From: Marsupella aquatica
Lineage: Eukaryota > Marchantiophyta
NCBI GenBank assembly: GCA_973895155.1
Contig: OZ316894.1
Coordinates: 10,478,001 to 10,542,000, forward strand
DNA length: 64,000 nucleotides
Direction: 5' to 3'
In this document: positions 48,784-58,086 of the stretch, one piece after another
Layout of the letters: each line of letters starts with the position of its first letter
Numbering within the stretch: position 1 is the stretch's first letter
Position numbers and translations under genes: made by a program
Notes under the pieces: model-generated
Database searches by the model: none
What the model was told of the DNA's origin: nothing
Seen by the model: the letters and a program-made list of their open reading frames with translations, nothing else

Positions 48784-49386
48784 TCAATCAACACCATGTG
48801 CAGAGTGATGATAGATGTGTCTGTCACAAGCATAGCCTTTTGCTTGACACTCCTTCAAACAATGAAAGTGCCACATGGTGGGACACCTAACACAGTGGAC
48901 TATGTCCACCCAAAAATCTTCATCGTGCTGACCACATGCCTTGCACTTATGAAGTGGGCAAGCTGTGGCAAGATTGGGCAAACATGAAACACAAAAGAAC
49001 CTCACACAATATCTGTCAGGGCATTTCCTAACAAGTGGTGGAGCATCAACAGAGCCCTCATAAGACCCCAACTTCCCACACTGTGCACACTTAGCCTGCT
49101 TCTCCAAACAATCAGTGCACATCCAGCCTCCTTGGTGTGCTGACGGGAGGCCTACCCCTGGACAGTTGTTTTCTGCAACAAGGTCAGACTCCGGGTTGAG
49201 GTGGAAATGCCTCATGCAAGGGCCCTCACATATGGCTAAGCCCCAACCATCGTCACAAATGGCACAACAATGAGCTGCCTTTTGGAAAATCTGACTTGCG
49301 GATAAGTTACTACCATCTGGCCCAACTACACCTGTGTAGCTCATCTCTGTCCCCCGCTTCTTGGCTCGGATTTTAGGGCGTGCCAT
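48784..49386 (-). CDS. EDM2-like PHD-finger protein carried by the CACTA
   Basis: This uninterrupted 200-residue protein starts at the ATG at 49386 with a basic N-terminus (MARPKIRAKKRG). The first PHD finger has CCAICDDGWGLAICEGPCMR, HFH and WMCTDC. A second Cys-rich module follows (KCAQCGKLGSYEG, RKCPDRYCVRFFCVSC), then a third (CPLHKCKACG, HCVRCPTMWHFHCL). The order and the CEGPC, CGKLGS, CPLHKC and HC.RCP blocks match the PHD region of plant EDM2. EDM2 reads heterochromatic marks and controls silencing and polyadenylation near transposons. The EDM2 N- and C-terminal regions are absent. It lies inside the CACTA upstream of TNP2 on the same strand, separated from the BRCT gene only by the LINE. 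The stop at 48784 may be bypassed by splicing (a weak G|GTGTTG donor lies nearby). Whether it is expressed is unknown. Confidence 0.8.
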   Translation of the reverse strand: MARPKIRAKKRGTEMSYTGVVGPDGSNLSASQIFQKAAHCCAICDDGWGLAICEGPCMRHFHLNPESDLVAENNCPGVGLPSAHQGGWMCTDCLEKQAKCAQCGKLGSYEGSVDAPPLVRKCPDRYCVRFFCVSCLPNLATACPLHKCKACGQHDEDFWVDIVHCVRCPTMWHFHCLKECQAKGYACDRHIYHHSAHGVD

Positions 49387-50048
49387 GCCTACGCATGAGA
49401 CAGATAGTATAATTTAGCAGAGTGCACAGACAATTTAGCAGTGTACAAAAAGTACAGTGTAGCATATAGACTAGAGTGGCAATTGCTACTGCAATGAAAT
49501 GTTCACACACAGATGCAGAGTAGACATACTTTTTGGTTTGTTGACCCCACACTAAAAACTGATCCCCTAGTACAATAGCTCCACCTACACCTCAATTTTG
49601 TGGCTATGATTTACCAAAGGAGATCTGCAACAAGATTTAATGCATTTGAATCACATACAATAGTCGTGACATGTAAAACAGGCATTTTTTGAATAGGATT
49701 GGTATCAAGCAGTGTGATCAGGGTTGTAATTTATACATCCTAAATAGGCTATGATAGTGAATGAGACAAATAAGTTAGGCATAAATCACTTTTTCCAGGT
49801 TATCACATGGCCCATTAATTCCAGTCTTTGAAAGGAGACTTTTAAGTGAGCTTGCTAGCCTCTTAAATTAGGATATTGTACTTAGTGCAGCCATAATAGG
49901 ATAAGTTATGTACTGTTGACCCTAAACCCTGGACCCAAAATTGCTCATAATTCAAAATTTTAAGTAAATATCCTCTTTGTTCAAGTCAAAGTGTTAAGTT
50001 ATAGGTCAATGGTCTCTGGTCTGTGCATGCGGTGTGACAAGTGGTCCT
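49387..50048. other. CACTA internal, no gene seen
   Basis: AT-rich sequence upstream of the PHD gene that may hold its promoter or an intron. No repeat or domain was recognised. Confidence 0.4.
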
Positions 50049-50498
50049 CTAGAGCGTGTGATCCAAACATGTGTAGACACCAAAGTGACCGGTGGTGGGG
50101 TCTGGGAGGGCAGGACAAGTGACATCGCCAGGCACACTACAGGATGGCGAGTGGTTCCAGATGATACATTGTGCTCTGTGAAAAAACCGACATCCAAGAG
50201 AACGGTCATCCAACTCTAGGCTAGAAGCCCTACAGGCAGGGCAATCATATTGGCAACTGTGCACACACCCTTGGGCCCTAATTTGTGGCGGGTCATGTAC
50301 GAGAGACAAAAATACTAAGGATGTTGGGAAGGGTGGAGAAGCAGGTACAGGCCGGCTGTAGTTGTTCCTGGCAACAACAGGGTACTCAAAGTACCATGCA
50401 AACTGGGCTGGAAGGATCCCAAGTTTGACATACTCAAGGCGCAACATCTCTGCCTTGCGTGCAAGCCGCACATGTTCAACGTTGTGGGTCCTCACCAT
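50049..50498 (-). CDS. Unrecognised coding-like frame in the CACTA
   Basis: The open frame starts at the ATG at 50498. The first ~50 residues look coding (HVRLARKAEMLRLEYVKLGI, FAWYFEYPVVARNNYSRPVP). The rest is Cys-rich (HSCQYDCPACRASS) and may lie beyond a splice site: a GTACCTG donor near 50345 and a pyrimidine-rich, CACAG-ending acceptor near 50262 are possible. No family recognised. It has the same strand as the PHD gene and could be an upstream exon of it. Confidence 0.35.
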   Translation of the reverse strand: MVRTHNVEHVRLARKAEMLRLEYVKLGILPAQFAWYFEYPVVARNNYSRPVPASPPFPTSLVFLSLVHDPPQIRAQGCVHSCQYDCPACRASSLELDDRSLGCRFFHRAQCIIWNHSPSCSVPGDVTCPALPDPTTGHFGVYTCLDHTL

Positions 50499-52971
50499 AA
50501 GTGCTGCTTTTGTGGAGATGACGTGTGTTCACGTCGTCTGATAAGCACCTTCGATCAACAAGGTGAGCAGGAGCTGTACTTGCCTCACCAACAGCAACCA
50601 ACCTTAAATTATCAGTTCCCACTCACTGTGTCATTCCATTGGTTCCAGCTAGAGGTCACAGTATAAACATAGCATGAAACACTCCTAATCAACTTGCTTA
50701 CAAACTACAATATCCAGAAAGAGTGAAAGTCTCACCCTGCAGTGAGCAGTAGAGAGGTAGTTCACTGGATGTGTTGATGTGCAGTTAAACCTCCACTATT
50801 GCTTACTTCCGATGTATGCTGCTCAGAAGAAGACATCTTAGTAGTAGGAAATTGCAAATAATGGCCATAAGCAAACCGTGAGAGTTTGCAGAATGCTACG
50901 ACAAGTAGGATTATGAAATTCAATTGTGAGCAAAGGGAAAATGTAGTCTTACTAATACTTCACCTTCTGACTGAATTCTAGAGGATATTTGAATTTCCAA
51001 TTATAGCAGGATCAGAATGAGTGTGAGATAAATGCTTTCATTTCATATCGAAGCTCAACTGAGCAGGTCAAAGCGACAGTTGCAATGAAGGACACTATGT
51101 ACATAGACACAATTAAGACAAGAATTCTTCAATCTATACTGGAATCAAGGTTGCACAACTTACCAGGAAAAAGGGGCAATTGGAGCAAGATCTCTGCAAG
51201 AAAGGGCACCCCCACAAAGAATGCTAAAAGATGTCAACCGCCCATAGCTGAAGGTAAACACTGTGAGCTTTTGAAAACAGACAAGGCTTGAGGGATTCAT
51301 CCAATGTCCCACTTCAAGGCAAGACAAGACTATTCATCCATCACAGCAATGCTCAACAGGAATGAAACCAAGCAAAATTTGGTGACCTCGGCCAATGACA
51401 AGGCCAATGTAGTGAACAATCCTTGACCGATCAGGATATGGATTGGAATTACAATTAGTCAGCTCTTCTTCTTCTTTGTTTTCTAACTCTGGGGGAAATG
51501 AGCATGACCAGGGAATTCTCTGAGAAATAGAAGTGCACAGGGAAAATGAAATTGGCTCATTCAGCTGCACAAGACCGACCATTGCAACATACTTGAGACA
51601 GTTGTTCCGCAATCCATAAAATACCCTGACTTACATGCAATCTGTGTAGTGCTTCTGTTGGCTGTCCTGCAGCTCACGGCAGTGCCGTTGGGATAGGGTA
51701 AGTGAATATTGCCATAGCTGAAGCACATTCAGCTTGCAGCAAGAAGTGAAGGAGCATGGCCAAAAGCAGAAAAGACAAACACTTGATTGTTCTTCCCTAA
51801 TACACTGAAGAATTGGTGCAAAACTTGGGCAGTCAAAGGGGAGAGAGGGAGAGGGATTGAGAGACAGAGCTAAACGCGTCTCTTGGCAACAGGAAACCAT
51901 GACTCATGCACTAATAGAATGATTGGGTAGCATGGCAAAAGGAAAGACAAATTTCAAAATGACAACATGGCCCGCTTGAGCCCTTAATTTGACGGTGCTA
52001 GGTGTCCGTAAGATGACTGCCCGGAAGACAATCCGGACAACCTCATACGACAGACTGCTTTTCTAGTGTGAAGAAATACATGATTACAAGCAACACCACG
52101 CCTCATCCAAGCAGGGAATTGAAAATAGAACCATGTCATTCCTGTATTTGACAGTGTCCTCTGACATTGCACTGGATAGTTGTTATTCCATGTTGGTTGT
52201 CAACAGTTTGCTGGCTTGGCACAGCCTAGATAGAACAATAATATCCTGTACATGAATACAACAACATAAATCTGCATACAGCGATGGCCCGATCACTTGA
52301 GGCTTTCGAGCCCTCACAATGTCAGATGGTACCAGGATCTACAGGGGATGCTAAATGGCTTCTCTCAAATCATGGAGTCTTGAATAACTCATATCCAGCG
52401 ACAAACAAACTCAACAAATTCTGAATTCCTACCGAATCCAATCAGAATCGGCAATTTCAGCAGCTTTGACTGCCAAGACAAATCTTAATGAATTTCATTG
52501 TGTTGGGGTTTTCCATAACTCTTCAGCCATAGGGAGAATGTGTTGAACCTAATCTACCATTCAATCGGGCAAGCTGTATGCTACGGAGGTATGACATTGC
52601 TCAAAATAGGATGGACCAGAGGAGATGTGGCTACTATGCAGCCAGCTGAGAACAGAGCGGAGCGGATCTGCTTGAGCTCTGTTACTTGTTGTTTGGTTTT
52701 TGTGCATGAGTGTAAGGAGTGCGTGCGCAAGCCAGGGCCTATAGTAACCTTCAGCCTGTAGAGGCAATGAAAGTATTCAACAGACAACCCAACAAAACAA
52801 TGTGGAACTAAAGTTGCTGGAAAAGGGATGAAAGAAGTGCACTTTGAGCTGCATGGCCGGGACTAACCTTTGGCTGATGACACTGATAACCAATGGCAGC
52901 ACTATCAACTGCTTCCTCCTAAGAAATAACCGGCTCCCGATTCTACAACTGCTCTTTATGCTCCACGACCT
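50499..52971. other. CACTA internal, no clear gene
   Basis: Several short minus-strand frames are open (51334-51612, 51631-51900, 51984-52172), but none shows a domain. Presumed 5' exons, introns or non-coding DNA of the element. Confidence 0.35.
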
Positions 52972-53345
52972 CCTTCACAACTCCAATGTCCACCTTCCGC
53001 AGCAGCAACGATTGCCTCCCTGCTCAGCCTCCTTTCAATGCCTCCACGAGCTTAAGGACCCACTGCAGTCCACCTTCCGCAATGGTCGCCTTCCACAGTG
53101 CCTTCACAACTCCAATGTCCACCTTCCGCAACAACAACGATTGCCTCCCTGCTCAGCCTTCTTTCAATGCCTCCATGAGCTTAAGGACCCACTACAGTCC
53201 ACCTTCCGCAGTGGTCGCCTTCCACAACGCCTTCACAACTCCAATGTCCACCTTCCACAGTAGCAAACGATTGCCGCCCTGCTCACGCCTCCTTTGAATG
53301 CCTCCGCAACCTTAAGGACCCACTATAGTTAAACTTCCGCAGCAA
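52972..53345. repeat. 129-bp tandem repeat in the CACTA
   Basis: Three units start at 52972, 53101 and 53230 with CTTCACAACTCCAATGTCC, each running through CACCTTCC(G/A)CA, GATTGCC and AAGGACCCACT. The exact 129-bp period is a multiple of three, so two plus-strand frames stay open across it. Confidence 0.92.
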
Positions 53346-53471
53346 TCGCCTCACCTTACGATAGACCTTGGCACCCTAAACACCTTCCCAGATCATAGGT
53401 GCTCCCCTCAGCTAAACCCTCAGCGCCTCAGTGCCCAGATCACAACTCCTCTCGAACTGCAACTCGCTGAA

Positions 53472-53640
53472 AACCTAAGCACTCAGGAGTGCCCTCGACA
53501 ATGTTGCCATTGCGCTGCACATTGCCCTGCCGCACGACATTTCTCATAAGGAATGGAATAACCTAAGCACTCAGGACTTCCCTGGACATTGCCGTTGCGC
53601 TCCACATTGCCTTGCTGCACATCGTTTCTTGGTAGAAATA
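53472..53640. repeat. 88-bp tandem repeat in the CACTA
   Basis: AACCTAAGCACTCAGGA starts units at 53472 and 53560. Both run on to a GTTGCGCT.CACATTGCC block and CGCAC/TGCAC.AC.TTTCT. Confidence 0.8.
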
Positions 53641-54700
53641 GAAAAATCTGGACCTCCAACACAATCTACAAATCCTTTTGCAAGCAACTGGCCCTCTCCT
53701 CAGCAGGTCGCGATGGTAGCATGACTTTCTTGAAACAAATGGCAACACCAAGTCGCTTTGGGTGCAGCCACAACACATCGGCGGTGTGGGTCAGGAGAAA
53801 CGTGCAACAATGAGAGGCCACAAGAAAATGGGATCACTAAACCTCATTGTAGAGACGTTCCCACCAAGAGAACACGGAAAACCTTGCTCCGATCCCTAAA
53901 CTCCCGATCCCACCAAGAGAACACAATAGGGCGGCTCAGATCGGAAGAAAGAGCCCTTGTGACTGTAAAACCCTTGGAACACTACGAAGCCCTGCAAAAC
54001 CTCAACATTTGACATGCATTCGATGCTCTTCACTCACAACACTCACTAAACCAACACTTAGTGGGAGTAGTCACGCTTACTCTTCACCCTGCCATGATCC
54101 GTTGAGATGAGCCGTTGAGTCTGCACCGTTGCGCACATGTAAGGGGTTTGTAGGATTGCCAAAATACCAAAATACTACATTAGGCCCTAAACAAGTCAGG
54201 TTAAATTTGGGCTCAGGGTTAGGGACAACTTTAAAGGAAACCCTTACCTACATGGCCATATTGGGTATGTTATACATTTATCTTGGCCTGGCAAACTTCA
54301 ATAAAGTGGGATGTTGGTGAAGTAGAGTCGGCTGTGGTCGTCCAAATTATGCTAGCCCAATATGTGTGCACATTTTTCTTGGCTAGGCAAACTTGAACAG
54401 AACGGGATGTTGGTGAAGCCAAGCACCCTAAATAGAAATTGTATATGTTGCCCATGCATAGCAAGGCCGATGAATGAATTGAGCATAATAGCACTTACTA
54501 TTTGGCAATCTGACCCATGCCCTTTTAGGGTGGAGGACAACAACGTCTCCTTGAGTCGAATCACTATGAACACAATGAAGAGGGGGTTTAATCCAGTATG
54601 CAACCCCATGACCACCGCTGTCAACGTCCCCTAGAATTACCCTCCTCAGCATAAGTGGTCATTACCCATGATGTGCTAGACTATTCATCCTTCACAAAGT
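53641..54700. other. CACTA 5' non-coding stretch
   Basis: CCACCAAGAGAACAC occurs twice, near 53851 and 53911. A TAATTTGGGC/AACTTGGACG-type segment near 54270-54420 repeats the phrase GGCAAACTT.AA with AGTGGGATGTTGGTGAAG. No gene is recognised. Confidence 0.4.
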
Positions 54701-54869
54701 AGCAAGGTTACTTCTCATAGTCTTTTAGTGAACCATAAAACACTAATAGTCTTTTCTAGTTTTCAACAAAACCGGTGCAATGGGTGTGAGTCATTTTAAG
54801 TATGGAAAAAGGACTTAGTGGGCTTAGTCCTATAAGGTATGGTCTAAATTGCCCCGGTTTCTACTAGTG
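54701..54869. repeat. CACTA terminal inverted repeat and subterminal motifs, right
   Basis: TAGTCTTTTAG, TAGTCTTTTCTAG and GAGTCATTTTAAG units precede the terminal GGTCTAAATTGCCCCGG and CTACTAGTG. They match the AGTCKTTT units of the left end. Confidence 0.75.
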
Positions 54870-57550
54870 ATTGGGTCTGTGAAGATTCAAATGTTTGATG
54901 GCGCTGTGCGCACAGTGTTCGGAGTCAGGTATGTACCTAGCATGCGTAAGAATCTGATTTCACTCGGTGTGTTGGATTCAAATGGTCATCAATAGAGCGT
55001 TATTGATGGTGAACTTCAAGTTAGGTCTGGAGAGACAGTGATTTTGAAGGGGAGCAGACAGAAGAATTTGTATGTATTATAGGGCAATACTGTATGTGGA
55101 GAGGCCAATGTAACCAAGTCTCACGAGGAGATGACTCAACTGTGGCATTCACAGCTAGGCCATATGAGTGAGAAGGGTTTGGCTATCTTACGGAAGAATG
55201 GACTCATTTCTGATTTGCAATCTTATAAATTAGAGTTCTGTGAGCATTGCATTCTTGGAAAGCAGCATCGTCGTGCTTTCGGTGTTGGAACTCATCGTTC
55301 CAAAGCGGTTCTTGAGTACATACATAGTGACGTGTGGGGTCCATCCCCGACTCCCTCACACTCTGGAAAGTTATACTATGTATCATTTATTGATGATTAC
55401 TCAAGATTTGTGTGGATTTATTTCATGACGCATAAGTATGATGTCTTGTCCATTTTTAAGAAGTGGAAGGTCCAGGTGGAGAATCAGACTGGAAATACGG
55501 TCAAGTGTTTGGATACAAGGGTGAAGAGTCTAAGGTCAGACAATGGTAGGGAGTACACTTTAGTGGAATTTGAAGAGTACTATTCAGAACAGGGGATAAC
55601 TCAGGTCTCCCGTACTGACAAAGGAAAATCTCCTATCCCGGATCTCATTGAGGGGGAGATTGGTCATGAGGTGCATGACCGGAGAGAAGGAGTTGCTCCA
55701 ATTATGGAGTTGGTTCCCGTGCCAGAGGAACCAGAGAAGTTTGTTGATGTTGGTGAGCAGCAAGTGGATGCTGCTGAGCTTCAAATTGTACCAACACACG
55801 CAAATCAACCAGAGTCATCGGCTAGAAGAGCATCTGGTCGCACTGTACGCGCTCCACCAAGGTATGGACAGTGGGTTGATTCATCTCAATTGCAAGAGGA
55901 GGACTTTGTTACTGATGATGAGGGTGACGCGTTGATTTTGGAAGAAGGGGAACCTTCTTTATTGTATGAAGCAAGTGCTTCAAAGGAGAAGTAGGAGTGG
56001 GCTGTAGCAATGCAAACGAAAATGCAGTCACTGAAGGACAACAAAACTTAGGAGCTTGTCAAGCTGCCTGAGGGACAGCAAGTGGTGGACAGCAAGTGGT
56101 GGACAGCAAGTGGATATACAAGCTGAAGGATCAGTTCACAGGAGGTGGATCGAAGGTCTACAAGGCTAGGTTGGTAGCCAAGGGATTCACACAGGAAAAA
56201 AATGTGGATTACAACGAGGTCTTCTCACCAGTTGCTAAGTACTCAACAATACGGCTATTGTGTGTGCTTGTTGTTATGTTTGGTCTGCTGCTAGATCAGA
56301 TGGATGTTGTCACAACTTTCCTCTATGGTACCTTGGAAGAGGTGATCTTCATGAGACAGCCGCTAGGTTTTGTGAAGAAAGGGCAAGAGGATTTGGTTTG
56401 TAGGTTGTTGAGATCCTTGTACGGGTTGAAGCAATCACCAAGATAGTGGAATAAGCGGTTTGATGATTGGATCCGTGCACAAGGCTTTCACAGGAGTGTG
56501 TTTGACCCATGTGTGTATCTTAAACCGATGAAAAATGTTGTTTTTGGGTTCATTTTAGTACTTTATGTGGATGACATGCTTATTGCGGCCAAGGATAGGT
56601 CTGAGATTGTTAAGCTCAAGGCACTGCTTAGTGCAGAGTTTAAGATGAAGGACTTAGGGCTAGCTAAGAGAATTTTGGGTATGGAGATCACTGGGGACTT
56701 GAAGGCTGATAAGCTATGGTTGACGCAGAGCAGTTATGCGAGGAAGGTAATTGCAAGGTTCAACATGGGGGATAGCAAGCCAGTAAGTACCCCATTGGCT
56801 CCACACTTCAAGTTGTCATCAACTTTCTGTCCTATGAATGACACAGAGAAGGGGTTGATGTCAAAGGTTCCGTATGATAAGGCAGTGGGGAGTCTCATGT
56901 ATTTGATGACTTGCACTAGACCTGATCTTGCCATGGGTATGGGCAAGGTGAGCAGGTACATGTTGAATCCAGGGAAGGTACACTGGGAAGCAATGAAGTG
57001 GATTATTCGGTATTTGAAGGGTATCGTGGATCATGGTCTATTGTTTGATGCACATGCTGATAATGCTAGATCATTGATGGGCTATGTAGATGCTGACTAT
57101 GCACAGGATCTGGATCGGAGGAGGTCAACAACAGGTTATGTGTTCACACTTGGAGGTGGATGCATAAGTTGGAGGTCTACTTTGCAGAAGTGTATTACTC
57201 AGTCTACTACAGAAGCGGAGTATGTTGCAGTGCTAGCGAAAGCAGCAGCGGAAGCGATTTGGTTGGATAGACTTATCACTGAGATGGGATTGCCACAGGG
57301 GAATGTGAAGCTCCATTGTGATAGTCAAAGTGCACTCCACCTTGCTGTGAACCAGGTGATGGATAGCAGAGTGAAGCACATCGACGTCAGGTACCATTTT
57401 ATCAGGCAGGTTGTGTCTGATAATATGTTTGAGCTAGTCAAGATTGACGGTAAACTCAACCCGGCTGACGCTTTTACTAAAGTGATTCCTTTGGAGAGTT
57501 TTTCTAGACACCGTGATGCGTTGCAGATTTTACAATTGCCTCACAAGTAG
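54870..57550 (+). pseudogene. Copia integrase, reverse transcriptase and RNase H, broken
   Basis: The polyprotein resumes after the CACTA with the pre-integrase region (RKNLISLGVLDSNGHQ, then stops near 54991 and 55080). The integrase zinc region (WHSQLGHMS, CEHCILGK) and two acidic residues (HSDVWGP, LRSDNGREY) are present. Sequence after EQGIT then jumps straight to a linker, so the third catalytic residue (Glu) and the rest of integrase are deleted. A stop lies near 55992. A 14-bp unit (GGACAGCAAGTGGT) repeated near 56073-56113 shifts the frame before reverse transcriptase. RT continues with a TAG near 56444, then YVDD near 56566 intact, and RNase H (DADYAQD, STTEAEYVAV, CDSQSALHL, KHIDVRYHFIR) to the stop at 57548. 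Confidence 0.95.
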
Positions 57551-57730
57551 GGTTACTTAACATTTGTGCAGATACTGAGATATGCTCTTGCTCATTCCTT
57601 GTATAGGCTACGACTTAGTTCTGGTCTACTCTCGTATAAAGAGGGAAAAACCGGTTTGGTTTTTCTTTCCAGAACTTCCAGCTGAGCAGTCATATTTGTA
57701 GCAGTCTTTACCCTCCCCTAGACCAGAGTC

Positions 57731-57741
57731 AAGGGGGAGAT
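57731..57741 (+). promoter_or_regulatory. Copia polypurine tract
   Basis: AAGGGGGAGAT immediately upstream of the 3' LTR is the expected plus-strand priming site. Confidence 0.9.
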
Positions 57742-58086
57742 TGTTATGATTTACTCTTAGGTCTAGAGTTACAAATGTACCATAGTTAAGGCTAACTTTA
57801 GTCGCAGACTTGGTTAGGTTAGTCATGCTGTGCACACTCTATAACCAAGCGGTGTTTGCTTGGAGAGGGGGAACTCAGGCACATTGTTACGGAGCTAGTT
57901 GAGAGATAGAGAGAACTTGTGCTGTGGATGCTTGGTATGGCCGGTCGGCCTAGAGTGCAGTAAAGCTCATGTGTGTTCCCGTGGACGTAGCCTCATGTGG
58001 AGGTGAACCACATATCTCTCTGTGTCAACTCTTGTGCGTTGGATGGTTCATGGGCTTGCCGTTGCGATTGTCGTCTATGCTCAACA
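57742..58086 (+). repeat. Copia 3' LTR
   Basis: 345 bp from TGTTATGATTTACTCTTAGG to GTCTATGCTCAACA, the same length as the 5' LTR. Of the 14 differences, 12 are transitions, and at least five fit CpG decay in this copy. Confidence 0.95.

Larger units (their letters stand above)
34034..54869 (-). mobile_element. CACTA (En/Spm) DNA transposon with extra genes, nested in Copia
   Basis: The left end is CACTAGTATAAACCGGGG and the reverse complement of the right end is CACTAGTAGAAACCGGGG. Both continue into ATTTAGACC, so the inverted repeats run about 30 bp. The 3-bp target duplication ATT flanks it (34031-34033, 54870-54872). Its genes lie on the minus strand in the order extra genes, TNP2 transposase, TnpA-like protein. 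Total length is 20,836 bp, of which 4.5 kb is a nested LINE. TNP2 is broken, so it can move only with help from another copy. Confidence 0.96.
30644..58086 (+). mobile_element. Copia LTR retrotransposon, split by nested elements
   Basis: The element has two 345-bp LTRs, a Met-tRNA primer site, a polypurine tract, and gag-protease-integrase-RT-RNase H in Copia order. It is interrupted by a MITE (32850-33178) and by a CACTA (34034-54869). The flanks are GTTTT before and GTTTA after, a near-matching 5-bp target duplication. Without the inserts it would be about 6.3 kb, with an unusually long leader of 1.67 kb. Nonsense codons, frameshifts and an integrase deletion make it non-autonomous. Confidence 0.95.

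Noticed and set aside
52844-53297. Plus-strand repetitive protein frames
   Set aside because: The 129-bp period is a multiple of three, so open frames follow automatically. The strand is also opposite to the CACTA genes.
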